A stretch of 41,176 nt of DNA, taken from contig JBEVKW010000030.1 of NCBI GenBank assembly GCA_040509495.1, positions 1-41,176 on the forward strand. Reading direction: 5' to 3'. The notes under the pieces are model-generated. The model made no database searches. It was given only the letters and a program-made list of their open reading frames with translations, and was not told the origin of the DNA. Source of the DNA: Terrimonas_A sp040509495. Its GTDB lineage: Bacteria; Bacteroidota; Bacteroidia; Chitinophagales; Chitinophagaceae. The stretch's first letter is position 1. Each line of letters opens with the position of its first letter. Positions 8,378 to 16,567 of this stretch are shown here, piece by piece. A program made the position numbers and the translations under genes.

Positions 8378-8749
8378 ATGAAAAAATGGATTACCACATA
8401 TCTTTTGTTTGTTGTATTCATTCTTTTCTCGCTGTCTGGCATGGCGAACCGCAAGCCTGCGAAAAATGTTGTTAAGAAAAACCTGACCACATTCAGCAAA
8501 AAGATCAGTTCTCTCTATTTTAAGATAAGTAATGAAGCTGATTACCCAGGCAGCAATTGCCCGGACCAGATCTGCTCTTCCATTTATAATATCCAGTGCG
8601 CCGGCTATTCGCAACTCATCCCAATACTTACGGGTGAATGCATGCCTGTTATGACCTTCCCCGGAGAATCAGAGAGCATCGCAGTACCAGCTACGCAGGT
8701 ACCGAACGGATATCTTCTCCATCTTTTTCCGTCTCACTATTTCTGGTAA
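8378..8749 (+). CDS. Small exported protein of unknown function
   Basis: This 123-residue protein begins with a clear Sec signal sequence (MKKWITTYLLFVVFILFSLSGMA), with cleavage likely just after it. The mature part of about 100 residues has a basic start (KPAKNVVKKNL) and four cysteines: the pair in NCPDQICSS, then C in IQCAGY and in GECMPV. Four cysteines in a short exported protein suggest one or two disulfides. It ends in aromatic residues (HLFPSHYFW). I do not recognise a family. Support that it is real comes from the signal peptide and the perfect promoter box directly before the start. The antiporter gene follows after 106 bp on the same strand. Confidence 0.65.
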   Translation: MKKWITTYLLFVVFILFSLSGMANRKPAKNVVKKNLTTFSKKISSLYFKISNEADYPGSNCPDQICSSIYNIQCAGYSQLIPILTGECMPVMTFPGESESIAVPATQVPNGYLLHLFPSHYFW

Positions 8750-8855
8750 CTTGTTTTTGCAGGAATTTCTTCCATGAGGAAGATTGGATATCACAATCCG
8801 TTACTCAACAATACTGATGGGATTAATGTTTTTTGTCAAAGCGTAAATCACAACG

Positions 8856-11084
8856 ATGATCCATTTACCACATTTGATTTCAGATCTTGGACTTATACTT
8901 GGCGCGGCTGCAGTTATTACGATAATTTTTAAGTGGTTGAAACAGCCGCTGGTGTTGGGTTATCTTATTGCCGGTTTTTTGGTTGGCCCGCATTTTTCGA
9001 TCTTTCCGACCGTCGTTGAAACAGAGAATATCAAAGTATGGGCAGAGATCGGGGTAATATTTCTTTTATTCAGCCTCGGCCTGGAGTTCAGCTTTAAAAA
9101 GCTATTGAAAGTAGGCACTCCAGCTTCTGTAACGGCATTGGTGGAAGTGATGTTCATGCTGATGATCGGTTATGTTGCCGGTTCGCTGATGGGGTGGTCG
9201 AGAATGGATAGCATCTTTCTTGGTGGTGTATTAAGTATTTCCTCCACTACTATCATTATACGTGCATTTGAGGAACTTGGCGTAAAGGGACACAAATTTG
9301 CGAGCCTTGTATTCGGTATTCTGATTGTGGAAGACCTGGTGGCCATCGTTCTGCTTGTGTTGCTATCCACACTTGCCGTAAGCGCACAGTTTGCCGGCTG
9401 GGATATGCTGATGTCTGTCGCCAAACTTGTTTTTTTCCTTGTTCTGTGGTTTGTATCAGGGATATTTTTCCTACCCACATTTTTGCGGAAGACCAAGAAG
9501 TTCATGAATGATGAAATGTTGCTCATCACTTCTCTCTCTCTTTGTATCCTCATGGTTTGGCTGGCGACGATCGTCGGCTTTTCTCCCGCGCTGGGTGCAT
9601 TTATTATGGGATCTATCCTTGCGGAAACCGTATATGCCGAAAAAATTGAACACCTTGTTAAGTCAGTTAAAGATCTTTTTGGAGCAGTGTTCTTTATTTC
9701 AGTGGGTATGTTGTTCGATCCACAGATGCTGGCCAAATACGCATTGCCCGTTGTGCTGATCACGGTAGTTACAATTATCGGGAAGGCATTGAGTACAACC
9801 GCTGGCGCGCTGATCTCTGGTCAGCCACTGAAGTCTTCCGTGCAGGCAGGTATGAGCTTATCGCAGATCGGTGAGTTTTCATTCATTATTGCCACACTCG
9901 GCCTGACGTTGAAAGTGACGAGCGACTTTCTCTATCCAATCGCTGTAGCTGTATCTGCCATCACCACTTTCACTACTCCTTATATGATCAAGGTGTCTGA
10001 ACCATTGTATGAATGGTTACAGAAACGATTACCGGTCTCATGGACAAGCGCCATACACCGTTATAGCAGCAGGTCACAGAGTATTTCGAACAGTACAGAC
10101 TGGCAGGTGTATGTCAGGTCCGGGATGGTGAACACAGTGCTTGTATCTGTTATTATCACTGCGATCGTCATGTTATCATCTCACTATTTGCTTCCTTATA
10201 CAAGGACCAGGCTGGGCGATAATACCTGGACGACAGTGATCGGAGCGATCTGTACGTTGCTTTTTATGGCACCCTTCCTCTGGTCGTTAGCGATCAAGCA
10301 GCACCGGAAAGATCTGGTAGAAAAATTCATGTCGCAGAATAAGTACAGAACAGGAATGTTGATGCTGCAGTTATTCAGGACCGCCATTGCGATCTTTATG
10401 ATCGGGTTTCTCGTCGACAGATTTTTCTCACCACAAATTGCTTTTATCGTAACCGTTGGAATGCTGTCTCTGCTGATCATTTTCAGCAAACGGATTCAAT
10501 ACCTGTATGGCCGGATACGTGAACGTTTTCTAGCCAACTACAACGAGCGTGAGGAAAAGAAAAACAAGCAAGACCTGCTGGCACCCTGGGATGCACACAT
10601 GGCGGAATTTATGCTCACCGCCGATATGCCGGGCGTTGGCAAGAGCCTGCTGGAACTGGGCTGGCGGGAAAAATATGGAATAAATGTTGCCATCATCGAA
10701 AGGGGAAACACTATTATCAACACTCCCAAAAGAAGCCAGTTGGTTTTTCCGGCGGATGTACTTTTTATTATAGGAACAGACGATCAACTGGTACAATTCC
10801 GGGCCGATATGGAATCTGCAAGATCACTGGTGGTTGAAAAGAAGCCGGTGGAAGTGGTGCTCGAACATTTCACTGTTACAGAGAATTCTGTTTTTGCGAA
10901 TAAAAATATCCGGGAAGGAGAGATCAGGGAAAAGATCCACGGTATTGTGGTGGGTATAGAAAATGAGCATGGACGGGTCGTGAATCCTGATTCTTCATAC
11001 GTGATCCGTTCCGGTGACACGGTATGGGTAGTGGGGGATAAATTGAGATTGCTTTCCCTGCAGAAGTCAAAACAACTGGTATAA
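8856..11084 (+). CDS. CPA2-family cation/proton antiporter with two RCK_C domains
   Basis: This 742-residue inner-membrane protein belongs to the monovalent cation:proton antiporter-2 family (KefB/KefC/GerN-like), which exchanges K+ or Na+ for H+. The exchanger domain (about 5-385) shows the conserved GYLIAGFLVGPH (35-46), LLFSLGLEF (70-78), the VED motif with D160, and GFSPALGAFIMGS (241-253). Four further hydrophobic stretches occur at about 423-448, 458-480, 502-522 and 527-545. The cytoplasmic tail has two TrkA_C/RCK_C-like domains (about 585-650 and 668-735) but no Rossmann RCK_N/TrkA_N between exchanger and tail, so NAD(H) gating as in KefC is not expected. Ion specificity cannot be told from sequence. 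Confidence 0.9.
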   Translation: MIHLPHLISDLGLILGAAAVITIIFKWLKQPLVLGYLIAGFLVGPHFSIFPTVVETENIKVWAEIGVIFLLFSLGLEFSFKKLLKVGTPASVTALVEVMFMLMIGYVAGSLMGWSRMDSIFLGGVLSISSTTIIIRAFEELGVKGHKFASLVFGILIVEDLVAIVLLVLLSTLAVSAQFAGWDMLMSVAKLVFFLVLWFVSGIFFLPTFLRKTKKFMNDEMLLITSLSLCILMVWLATIVGFSPALGAFIMGSILAETVYAEKIEHLVKSVKDLFGAVFFISVGMLFDPQMLAKYALPVVLITVVTIIGKALSTTAGALISGQPLKSSVQAGMSLSQIGEFSFIIATLGLTLKVTSDFLYPIAVAVSAITTFTTPYMIKVSEPLYEWLQKRLPVSWTSAIHRYSSRSQSISNSTDWQVYVRSGMVNTVLVSVIITAIVMLSSHYLLPYTRTRLGDNTWTTVIGAICTLLFMAPFLWSLAIKQHRKDLVEKFMSQNKYRTGMLMLQLFRTAIAIFMIGFLVDRFFSPQIAFIVTVGMLSLLIIFSKRIQYLYGRIRERFLANYNEREEKKNKQDLLAPWDAHMAEFMLTADMPGVGKSLLELGWREKYGINVAIIERGNTIINTPKRSQLVFPADVLFIIGTDDQLVQFRADMESARSLVVEKKPVEVVLEHFTVTENSVFANKNIREGEIREKIHGIVVGIENEHGRVVNPDSSYVIRSGDTVWVVGDKLRLLSLQKSKQLV

Positions 11085-11111
11085 GCGCCAGGCTCCCGGA
11101 ATTATTCCCAC

Positions 11112-11182
11112 CAGAAAAGACTTTTATTTCTTCCCGTCTGGAAAACTTTAATCAATCATACAGAAAAGACGGGAAGAAATAA
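11112..11182. repeat. 16-bp perfect inverted repeat with a 10-bp direct repeat
   Basis: The arms 11124-11139 and 11167-11182 (TTATTTCTTCCCGTCT and its complement) are perfect over 16 bp with a 27-bp loop. The word CAGAAAAGAC occurs at 11112-11121 and again at 11161-11170. This lies in the 338-bp gap between the antiporter and tetR and may be the transcript end of the antiporter gene. The rest of the gap up to the operators holds no gene that I can support. Confidence 0.75.
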
Positions 11183-11183
11183 C

Positions 11184-11206
11184 TGACCCTTTAGGTCAAT
11201 TTTTTA
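11184..11206 (+). terminator. Short hairpin plus T-tract after the antiporter gene
   Basis: TGACC (11184-11188), loop CTTTA, GGTCA (11194-11198), then A and a run of T. The stem is only 5 bp, but it follows the stronger inverted repeat, and together they plausibly end the antiporter transcript. Confidence 0.5.
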
Positions 11207-11362
11207 CGTTTCACCGTATCTGCAAATCAACTTTTTTTCAAACGGCCGGTCTGACCTCCAGCGGAGCGAGTGCCCGTGGACAATATTGGAACCTAGTCAC
11301 TTATATCCATAAATAGCCCGATTTCCAATCACTTTCAAAAAAAATAATTCGTTAACGCTTAA

Positions 11363-11395
11363 TTAAACGTTTGTTTAAAACTAAACATCTGTTTA
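11363..11395 (+). promoter_or_regulatory. Two tandem palindromic operators before tetR
   Basis: Site 1 is TTAAACGTTTGTTTAA (11363-11378), a perfect 6-4-6 palindrome. Site 2 is TAAACATCTGTTTA (11382-11395), a perfect 6-2-6 palindrome. Their centres are 18 bp apart. Both share the half site TAAAC/GTTTA, as expected for TetR dimers, and they lie 28-60 bp before the tetR start. A TAACTTG box (11394-11400) overlaps site 2, which fits autorepression of the whole efflux operon. Confidence 0.7.
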
Positions 11396-11422
11396 ACTTG
11401 CGTCCGATTTCAAACACTTATT

Positions 11423-12055
11423 ATGTCAGCCTATAACGAAAAGCAGATACAGATCATGGAGGCAGCTGAAAAGCTCTTTGCTGATAAAGGTTTTGAAGGA
11501 ACTTCTGTCAGGGATATCGCTGAAGATGCGGGAGTAAACCTTGCCATGATCTCTTATTATTTCGGATCGAAAGAAAAACTCATGGAAGCAATGTTTGATC
11601 ATCGTGCCAGTTCATCCATCTTACAGTTGGAGGAAATGGTGAATGATAAAACGCTTTCTCCGATCCAGAAAGTGGAAAAACTGATCGACCGGTATATTGA
11701 AAAATTGTTGAGCCAGCAATGTTTTCACCGCATCATGGTGAGAGAGCAGATGGTGAGCAACAATGGATTTATCGCAGAGCAGATCCAGCAGATCAAAAGA
11801 AAGAACCAGGGGCTGATCAAAGAGTTGATCGCGCAGGGACAACGAAGCGGGGAGTTCAGAAAAAATGTAGACGTGTCTTTGTTCATGATCACTCTCGTGG
11901 GTACCATCAGCCAGATGGTGACCACCCAGCATATCTACCGGGAGATGAATAATCTTCAGTCAATGTCGGAGGACGATTTTCAGAAACATATCCGCAAGAA
12001 ACTAAGTCAACATCTGAAAGGAATATTTAAAGCAACATTAATGTATGAACAATAG
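11423..12055 (+). CDS. TetR/AcrR family repressor of the efflux operon
   Basis: This 210-residue regulator has an N-terminal TetR helix-turn-helix in the usual form (ADKGFEGTSVRDIAEDAGVN followed by LAMISYYFGSKEKL, about 19-53). The rest is a helical ligand-binding and dimerisation domain of ordinary length. Its stop overlaps the start of the tolC homologue by 11 bp, so regulator and pump are translated from one transcript. It most likely represses the operon by binding the paired palindromes at 11363-11395 and is released by a pump substrate. The inducer is unknown. Confidence 0.92.
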   Translation: MSAYNEKQIQIMEAAEKLFADKGFEGTSVRDIAEDAGVNLAMISYYFGSKEKLMEAMFDHRASSSILQLEEMVNDKTLSPIQKVEKLIDRYIEKLLSQQCFHRIMVREQMVSNNGFIAEQIQQIKRKNQGLIKELIAQGQRSGEFRKNVDVSLFMITLVGTISQMVTTQHIYREMNNLQSMSEDDFQKHIRKKLSQHLKGIFKATLMYEQ

Positions 12056-13379
12056 AATAAAACTTCTGCTTGGAGCTGTGTTGTTGATGAGCATTTCTGG
12101 CTTGCAGGCGCAGGAGAAAAGATCTCTCTCAATGACTGAAGCGATCGACCTGGGCGTAAAGAACAGTCATCAGCTCAAAAACAGCCAGGCAAAGATCGAA
12201 GAGGCAACTGCTGCGTTGAAAGAAGCAGTTGATAAGAAATTACCCGATGCCCATGTATCAGGTTCGTATCTATGGTTGAATAGTCCCAATATCAACATGA
12301 AAACTGGTGATAATGGCGGTGGTACTGGTGGTGGAAATGAAGACGTGCCCAAAGTGAACCAGTTGATGTATGGTATGGCAAATGTGTCAATGCCGGTTTA
12401 CCAGGGAGGCAGGATCCGCTACGGTATCGAATCATCAAGATTGCTTGCAGAAGCTGCCAAACTCGATGCAGATGTGGAGAAAGATGAAGTAGTTCAAAAT
12501 ACGATAGAAGCTTATATCAATTTATATAAAGCCGGTGCAGCTGTTAAACTGGTGAAAGAAAGCCTTTCGCAATCACAGCAGCGTGTGAAGGAATTTTCAG
12601 ATCTTGAAAAGAATGGTTTGCTGGCAAGAAACGATCTTTTGAAAGCGCAACTGCAGGCTTCCAACAAAGAACTTTCACTGGTGGATGCACAGAATAATCA
12701 GCAACTGGCAAATGTGAATATGAACCTCCTGCTTGGCTTGCCGGAGCAAACACAGTTGGAGCTGGATACAACCCTGATTGATCAGGCATCCACACTCGAT
12801 CCCCTGGATAACTACGTACAATCTGCGTTAACACACCGTAAAGAGATCTCTTCTATCGATTTGAAAAAGAAATCTGCAGAAAGTAATGTGAAATCAAGCA
12901 GGTCTGATCTCTATCCTAGCCTGAATGTTCAGGCTGGTTATGTGGCAGCAAACATTCCAAACTTGCTGACTGTGACGAATGCGGTGAATGTAGGTGTAGG
13001 CGTTTCTTACAATATCGGTTCATTGTGGAAGAACAAGGCGAAGGTGCAGCAAAGTGAAGCAAGAGTAAAGCAGTTTGTGGCAAACGAAGCGATGCTTGGC
13101 GACCAGGTTCGGTTGGAAGTGAATAAGAATTACCTCGATGTTTTAAGCAATGAGAAAAAGATAGAAGTATATAAGAAAGCGATCGAGCAGGCAGAAGAAA
13201 ATTATCGTATCACGAAGAATAAATACAATAATAGCCTGGCAACAACCACTGACCTGCTGGATGCAGATGTTGCACAACTCGAAGCGAGAGTGAACTATGT
13301 TTATGCGAAAGCAGATGCCATTGTTAAGTACAACGAACTTTTAAAAGCAGCCGGCATGCTTGAGAGTGCAGCAAAATAA
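12045..13379 (+). CDS. TolC-family outer-membrane efflux protein
   Basis: This 444-residue protein has a signal peptide (MNNRIKLLLGAVLLMSISGLQAQ) and the two outer-membrane efflux protein repeats, each rich in long helices (LSMTEAIDLGVKNSHQLKN at the first; VRLEVNKNYLDVLSNEKKIE in the second). It should form the trimeric outer-membrane channel and periplasmic tunnel of the pump made with the two following genes. A short glycine-rich loop (DNGGGTGGGNED, about residues 87-98) sits where the first extracellular beta-hairpin is expected. The start is set by the 11-bp overlap with tetR. Confidence 0.93.
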   Translation: MNNRIKLLLGAVLLMSISGLQAQEKRSLSMTEAIDLGVKNSHQLKNSQAKIEEATAALKEAVDKKLPDAHVSGSYLWLNSPNINMKTGDNGGGTGGGNEDVPKVNQLMYGMANVSMPVYQGGRIRYGIESSRLLAEAAKLDADVEKDEVVQNTIEAYINLYKAGAAVKLVKESLSQSQQRVKEFSDLEKNGLLARNDLLKAQLQASNKELSLVDAQNNQQLANVNMNLLLGLPEQTQLELDTTLIDQASTLDPLDNYVQSALTHRKEISSIDLKKKSAESNVKSSRSDLYPSLNVQAGYVAANIPNLLTVTNAVNVGVGVSYNIGSLWKNKAKVQQSEARVKQFVANEAMLGDQVRLEVNKNYLDVLSNEKKIEVYKKAIEQAEENYRITKNKYNNSLATTTDLLDADVAQLEARVNYVYAKADAIVKYNELLKAAGMLESAAK

Positions 13380-13406
13380 TAATTAAGAAAGAATCAATTC
13401 ATTGAT

Positions 13407-14504
13407 ATGGAAACAACAGCTCAAAACTCAACTCCTAAAAAACGCAACCTGGTATTTCCGATCGTGCTGGCGGTACTGGTGATCGGCGGCGGATACTTCG
13501 GTATTTCAAGTTATATCCATGGGCAGCACCATGAAGATACAGAAGATGCGCAGATCAGCGGTGATATCAGCCCCGTAATTCCCCGTGTGGCCGGATATGT
13601 GGCAGATGTACGTGTAAAAGATAACCAGCAGGTGAAGAAAGGTGATACATTGCTGATTTTGGATAACCGCGACTATGCGGTGAAAGTATCGCAGGCAGAA
13701 GCCGCATTGCAGATCGCGAAATCAAACCGCGGCAGCGCACAGGCTACAACATCTGCGGCTGAAGCTGGTATCGCAACGGCCAGGGCATCTGTAGGAACGA
13801 TCGATGCACAGATCGAAGCAGCCAAAGTAAACCTGTGGAGAGCTTCGCAGGACTATGACCGCTACGCAAACCTTATCAAAGATCACTCAGTTACGCAGCA
13901 ACAGTTTGAACAGGCTGAAGCAGCAAAGCAAAGTGCGGAACGTCAGCTCGGCGTACTGCAGGAGCAAAGAAAACAGGCAGCGCAGCAAACAAATGCAGTA
14001 GCTGTGCAGAGTGTTGCAACAGCCTCCCAGATCAGCGTAGCTGATGCAACGATCCACCAGCGTGAAGTTGATGTGGATGCGGCAAAACTGAATCTTTCCT
14101 ATACCGTGATCACTGCTCCGCAGGATGGTCTTGTATCTAAGATCAATGTACAGCCCGGTCAATATGTTCAGGGCGGACAGGCATTGTTCAGCATCGTACA
14201 TGGTGACGCACTCTGGGTTGTTGCCAACTTTAAAGAAACACAATTGAACAAAATGAGCGTTGGTCAGAAAGTAGTGGTGAAAGTGGATGCCTATCCCGGC
14301 CATGAGTTCAATGCTACATTAACATCCTTCTCTCCCGCAACCGGTGCAACTTTCGCGCTGCTTCCTCCGGACAATGCAAGCGGAAACTTTGTGAAAGTGG
14401 TGCAGCGTGTTCCGGTGAAGATCGAGTTTACTGATAAGAATGATCCGCTGGTGAAGAAGCTTCGCCCGGGAATGAATGTGGAAGTGGATGTACATCTTGA
14501 TTGA
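13407..14504 (+). CDS. HlyD/EmrA-type membrane fusion protein
   Basis: This 365-residue periplasmic adaptor has one N-terminal membrane helix (about 16-34, LVFPIVLAVLVIGGGYFGI) and no signal peptidase site. After it come EDTEDAQISGDISPV, typical of EmrA, and a first half lipoyl-like motif (VAGYVADVRVKDNQQVKKGD, near 61-80). A long alpha-helical coiled hairpin (about 90-215) is followed by the second half motif (APQDGLVSKINVQPGQYV, near 236-253) and a beta-barrel domain. It links the inner-membrane transporter with the TolC-like channel. It lies 27 bp after the tolC homologue. Confidence 0.93.
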   Translation: METTAQNSTPKKRNLVFPIVLAVLVIGGGYFGISSYIHGQHHEDTEDAQISGDISPVIPRVAGYVADVRVKDNQQVKKGDTLLILDNRDYAVKVSQAEAALQIAKSNRGSAQATTSAAEAGIATARASVGTIDAQIEAAKVNLWRASQDYDRYANLIKDHSVTQQQFEQAEAAKQSAERQLGVLQEQRKQAAQQTNAVAVQSVATASQISVADATIHQREVDVDAAKLNLSYTVITAPQDGLVSKINVQPGQYVQGGQALFSIVHGDALWVVANFKETQLNKMSVGQKVVVKVDAYPGHEFNATLTSFSPATGATFALLPPDNASGNFVKVVQRVPVKIEFTDKNDPLVKKLRPGMNVEVDVHLD

Positions 14505-14508
14505 GTAA

Positions 14509-14658
14509 AGTTTAAAAGTTTAATAGTTTAAATGTTTAATAGTTCTTGCAGTACGGATTTAATAAAGAAAGGAACGTCGATTATTACCAAAGCGAAAAGA
14601 GTTTTATTGCTGGAAGAACTATTAAACATTTAAACTATTGAACATTTAAACTTTAAAA
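14509..14658. repeat. Inverted repeat with AGTTTAAT-type octad arms
   Basis: The perfect arms are 26 bp long, at 14522-14547 and 14614-14639, with a 66-bp loop. The imperfect outer part extends to about 14509 and 14658. The left arm is a row of degenerate octads (AGTTTAAA, AGTTTAAT, AGTTTAAA, TGTTTAAT). It fills most of the 190-bp gap between the adaptor and transporter genes, inside the operon. Confidence 0.85.
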
Positions 14659-14694
14659 CTTCTCTCTCCCTCGTTTTTTCGAAAAATCGAAAAC

Positions 14695-16278
14695 ATGCAA
14701 CAAGAATCATTAATTGAATACGGATCGAGGCGGGTGATCATAACGTTGACCGCAATCGTGTGTGCCTTATTGGAGATAGTGGATACTACCATCGTGAATG
14801 TGGCGCTGAATGATATGAAGGGAAACCTTGGAGCTACTACCAGCGAAGTGGGATGGGTGATAACGGCATACGCGATCGGTAACGTGATCATTATTCCATT
14901 GACAAGCTGGTTGTCACAGCAGTTTGGCCGAAGGAACTATTTCGCCGCGTCTATTATATTATTTACCATTTGTTCTTTTTTGTGTGGTAATGCCACAACG
15001 ATCAATGAACTGATCATCTTCCGTTTTTTACAGGGCGTTGGTGGTGGCGCGTTACTGGTGACTTCGCAAACGATCATTACTGAAAGCTATCCCCCTGAGA
15101 AGAGAAGTATGGCACAGGCCATTTACGGATTGGGTGTGATCGTGGGTCCAACATTAGGACCACCCCTGGGAGGTTTTATCATCGATACATTTGAAAGCTG
15201 GCCATTGATTTTTTACATCAATATCCCGCTCGGAGTTATTGCCGCCTTGCTGACGTTACAATATGTGAGAAGTCCTAAGTATGGGGCAAAAAAGGCCGCA
15301 AGTGAAATTGATTGGTTAGGTATCGGATTGCTGGCTTTGTTCGTAGGATCTCTTCAACTTGTGCTGGAAAAGGGACAGGATGAGGATTGGTTCAGTAGCC
15401 CGATGATCTCTTTGTTTACCGCACTCGCTGTACTGGGAGGCTTTTTCTTCATTTGGCGGGAATGGACTGCAAAAAATCCTGTAGTTCAGCTAAGGGTGTT
15501 GAAAAATAGTAATCTGCGGGTTGGTACCATTCTTTCCTTTATCATGGGTTTCGGTTTGTATGGCTCAACGTTTATTATTCCCCTTTATACGCAGGCAACG
15601 TTAGGCTGGAGTGCTACGCAGGCTGGTGTACTGATGGTTCCTGCAGCGTTGATGACAGCTTTTATGATGCCTGTTATCGCGCAACTAATGCAAAGAGGCG
15701 TTCCGCAGCAGTTCCTGGTGGCGGCTGGTATGCTGGTGTTTTTCTTTTTCTGTTACTGGGGCTTTAAGATCATCACTCCGGACACGGCCAAGTCTAATTT
15801 TTTCTGGATGCTGATGATGCGAGGGATAGGAATGGGGCTATTGTTTATCCCTATTACCGCACTTTCGCTTAGCGGTTTAAAAGGAAAGCAGATTGGAGAG
15901 GGCGCGGCGTTTACCGGTATGATGCGGCAGTTAGGCGGTTCGTTTGGTATCGCTGCGATCACCACCTTTATGGCAAGGCGGACCATGCAGCATCGGGCTG
16001 ATCTTGTATCACATATTGATGTAACAAACCCTGCGGATCTTACACGTGTGGCATCCATGCAGCAGAACTTCATGGCCCATGGTTTGCCCCCGAACCTGGC
16101 AGAGCAGTTTGCATATAAGGCATTGGATGGTGGTGTAATGAAGCAGGCAATGGTGCTTTCTTATATGGATGTGTTCTGGTATATCGGTGTGATGTTCCTG
16201 CTTTGTGTACCATTTGTAATGCTGGTAAGAAGTAATAAGAAAAAAGGTGAGAAGCTCGATCTGAGCAATGCACACTAA
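14695..16278 (+). CDS. DHA2-family (EmrB/QacA) MFS drug transporter
   Basis: This 527-residue inner-membrane protein has about 14 hydrophobic helices, the number typical of the DHA2 family of proton-coupled drug exporters. Visible family motifs include LLEIVDTTIVNVALNDM in helix 1 (motif D1), the loop after helix 2 with LSQQFGRRNYF (motif A), FRFLQGVGGGALLV and the motif C region GVIVGPTLGPPLGGFI. With the adaptor and TolC protein before it, it forms a three-part pump like EmrAB-TolC. The C-terminus is short and basic (RSNKKKGEKLDLSNAH). A strong terminator follows within 5 bp of the stop. Confidence 0.94.
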   Translation: MQQESLIEYGSRRVIITLTAIVCALLEIVDTTIVNVALNDMKGNLGATTSEVGWVITAYAIGNVIIIPLTSWLSQQFGRRNYFAASIILFTICSFLCGNATTINELIIFRFLQGVGGGALLVTSQTIITESYPPEKRSMAQAIYGLGVIVGPTLGPPLGGFIIDTFESWPLIFYINIPLGVIAALLTLQYVRSPKYGAKKAASEIDWLGIGLLALFVGSLQLVLEKGQDEDWFSSPMISLFTALAVLGGFFFIWREWTAKNPVVQLRVLKNSNLRVGTILSFIMGFGLYGSTFIIPLYTQATLGWSATQAGVLMVPAALMTAFMMPVIAQLMQRGVPQQFLVAAGMLVFFFFCYWGFKIITPDTAKSNFFWMLMMRGIGMGLLFIPITALSLSGLKGKQIGEGAAFTGMMRQLGGSFGIAAITTFMARRTMQHRADLVSHIDVTNPADLTRVASMQQNFMAHGLPPNLAEQFAYKALDGGVMKQAMVLSYMDVFWYIGVMFLLCVPFVMLVRSNKKKGEKLDLSNAH

Positions 16279-16282
16279 ATAC

Positions 16283-16360
16283 AACCCGGAAAGTCAGGAT
16301 CACTCCTATGGGAGACAATGGTTGATCGGCAAATTCAAGTGGTCCTGCTTTCCGGGTTTT
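16283..16360 (+). terminator. Terminator of the efflux operon
   Basis: AACCCGGAAAG (16283-16293) pairs perfectly with CTTTCCGGGTT (16348-16358) and the stem continues imperfectly inward with TCAGGA/TCCTG. T residues follow. The loop is long (about 54 nt). It starts 4 bases after the transporter stop. Confidence 0.65.
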
Positions 16361-16369
16361 ATCGTCTGG

Positions 16370-16495
16370 CGTATAGGGAACGCAACGGACGCGGCGAACC
16401 GCGGCGAGCGCGGCGAAATACAATAGTTCTCCGTGGCTGTTTTCGCTGCGTTCGCTGCGGTTCGCCGCGTTCGCCGCGTTACTTATACGCCAGTG
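16370..16495. repeat. GC-rich inverted repeat element, copy 2
   Basis: The two halves start and end with GGCGTATA (16370) and TATACGCC (ending near 16492). Inside are tandem units of the form GCGGCGAAC on the left and GTTCGCCGC on the right, and a core TACAATAGTTCTCCGTGG, CTGTTTTCGCTG (16419-16448). The core matches the copy at 8230-8260. The element lies between the efflux terminator and the next gene. Confidence 0.85.
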
Positions 16496-16567
16496 TATCT
16501 GCAGAAAATATCCACCCCGCTCTTTCCCATCCCATTTTGCTGTATTTTGTACAGACCAAAACACCTT

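Noticed and set aside
9170..9763. Minus-strand frame of 197 codons inside the antiporter gene
   Set aside because: It is antisense to conserved membrane helices of the exchanger and lacks a signal or domain.
16433..16567. Longer start for the DUF3667 gene
   Set aside because: The added 45 residues come from the repeat element at 16370-16495 and are low-complexity Ala/Val/Arg; the zinc ribbon begins right after the ATG at 16568.
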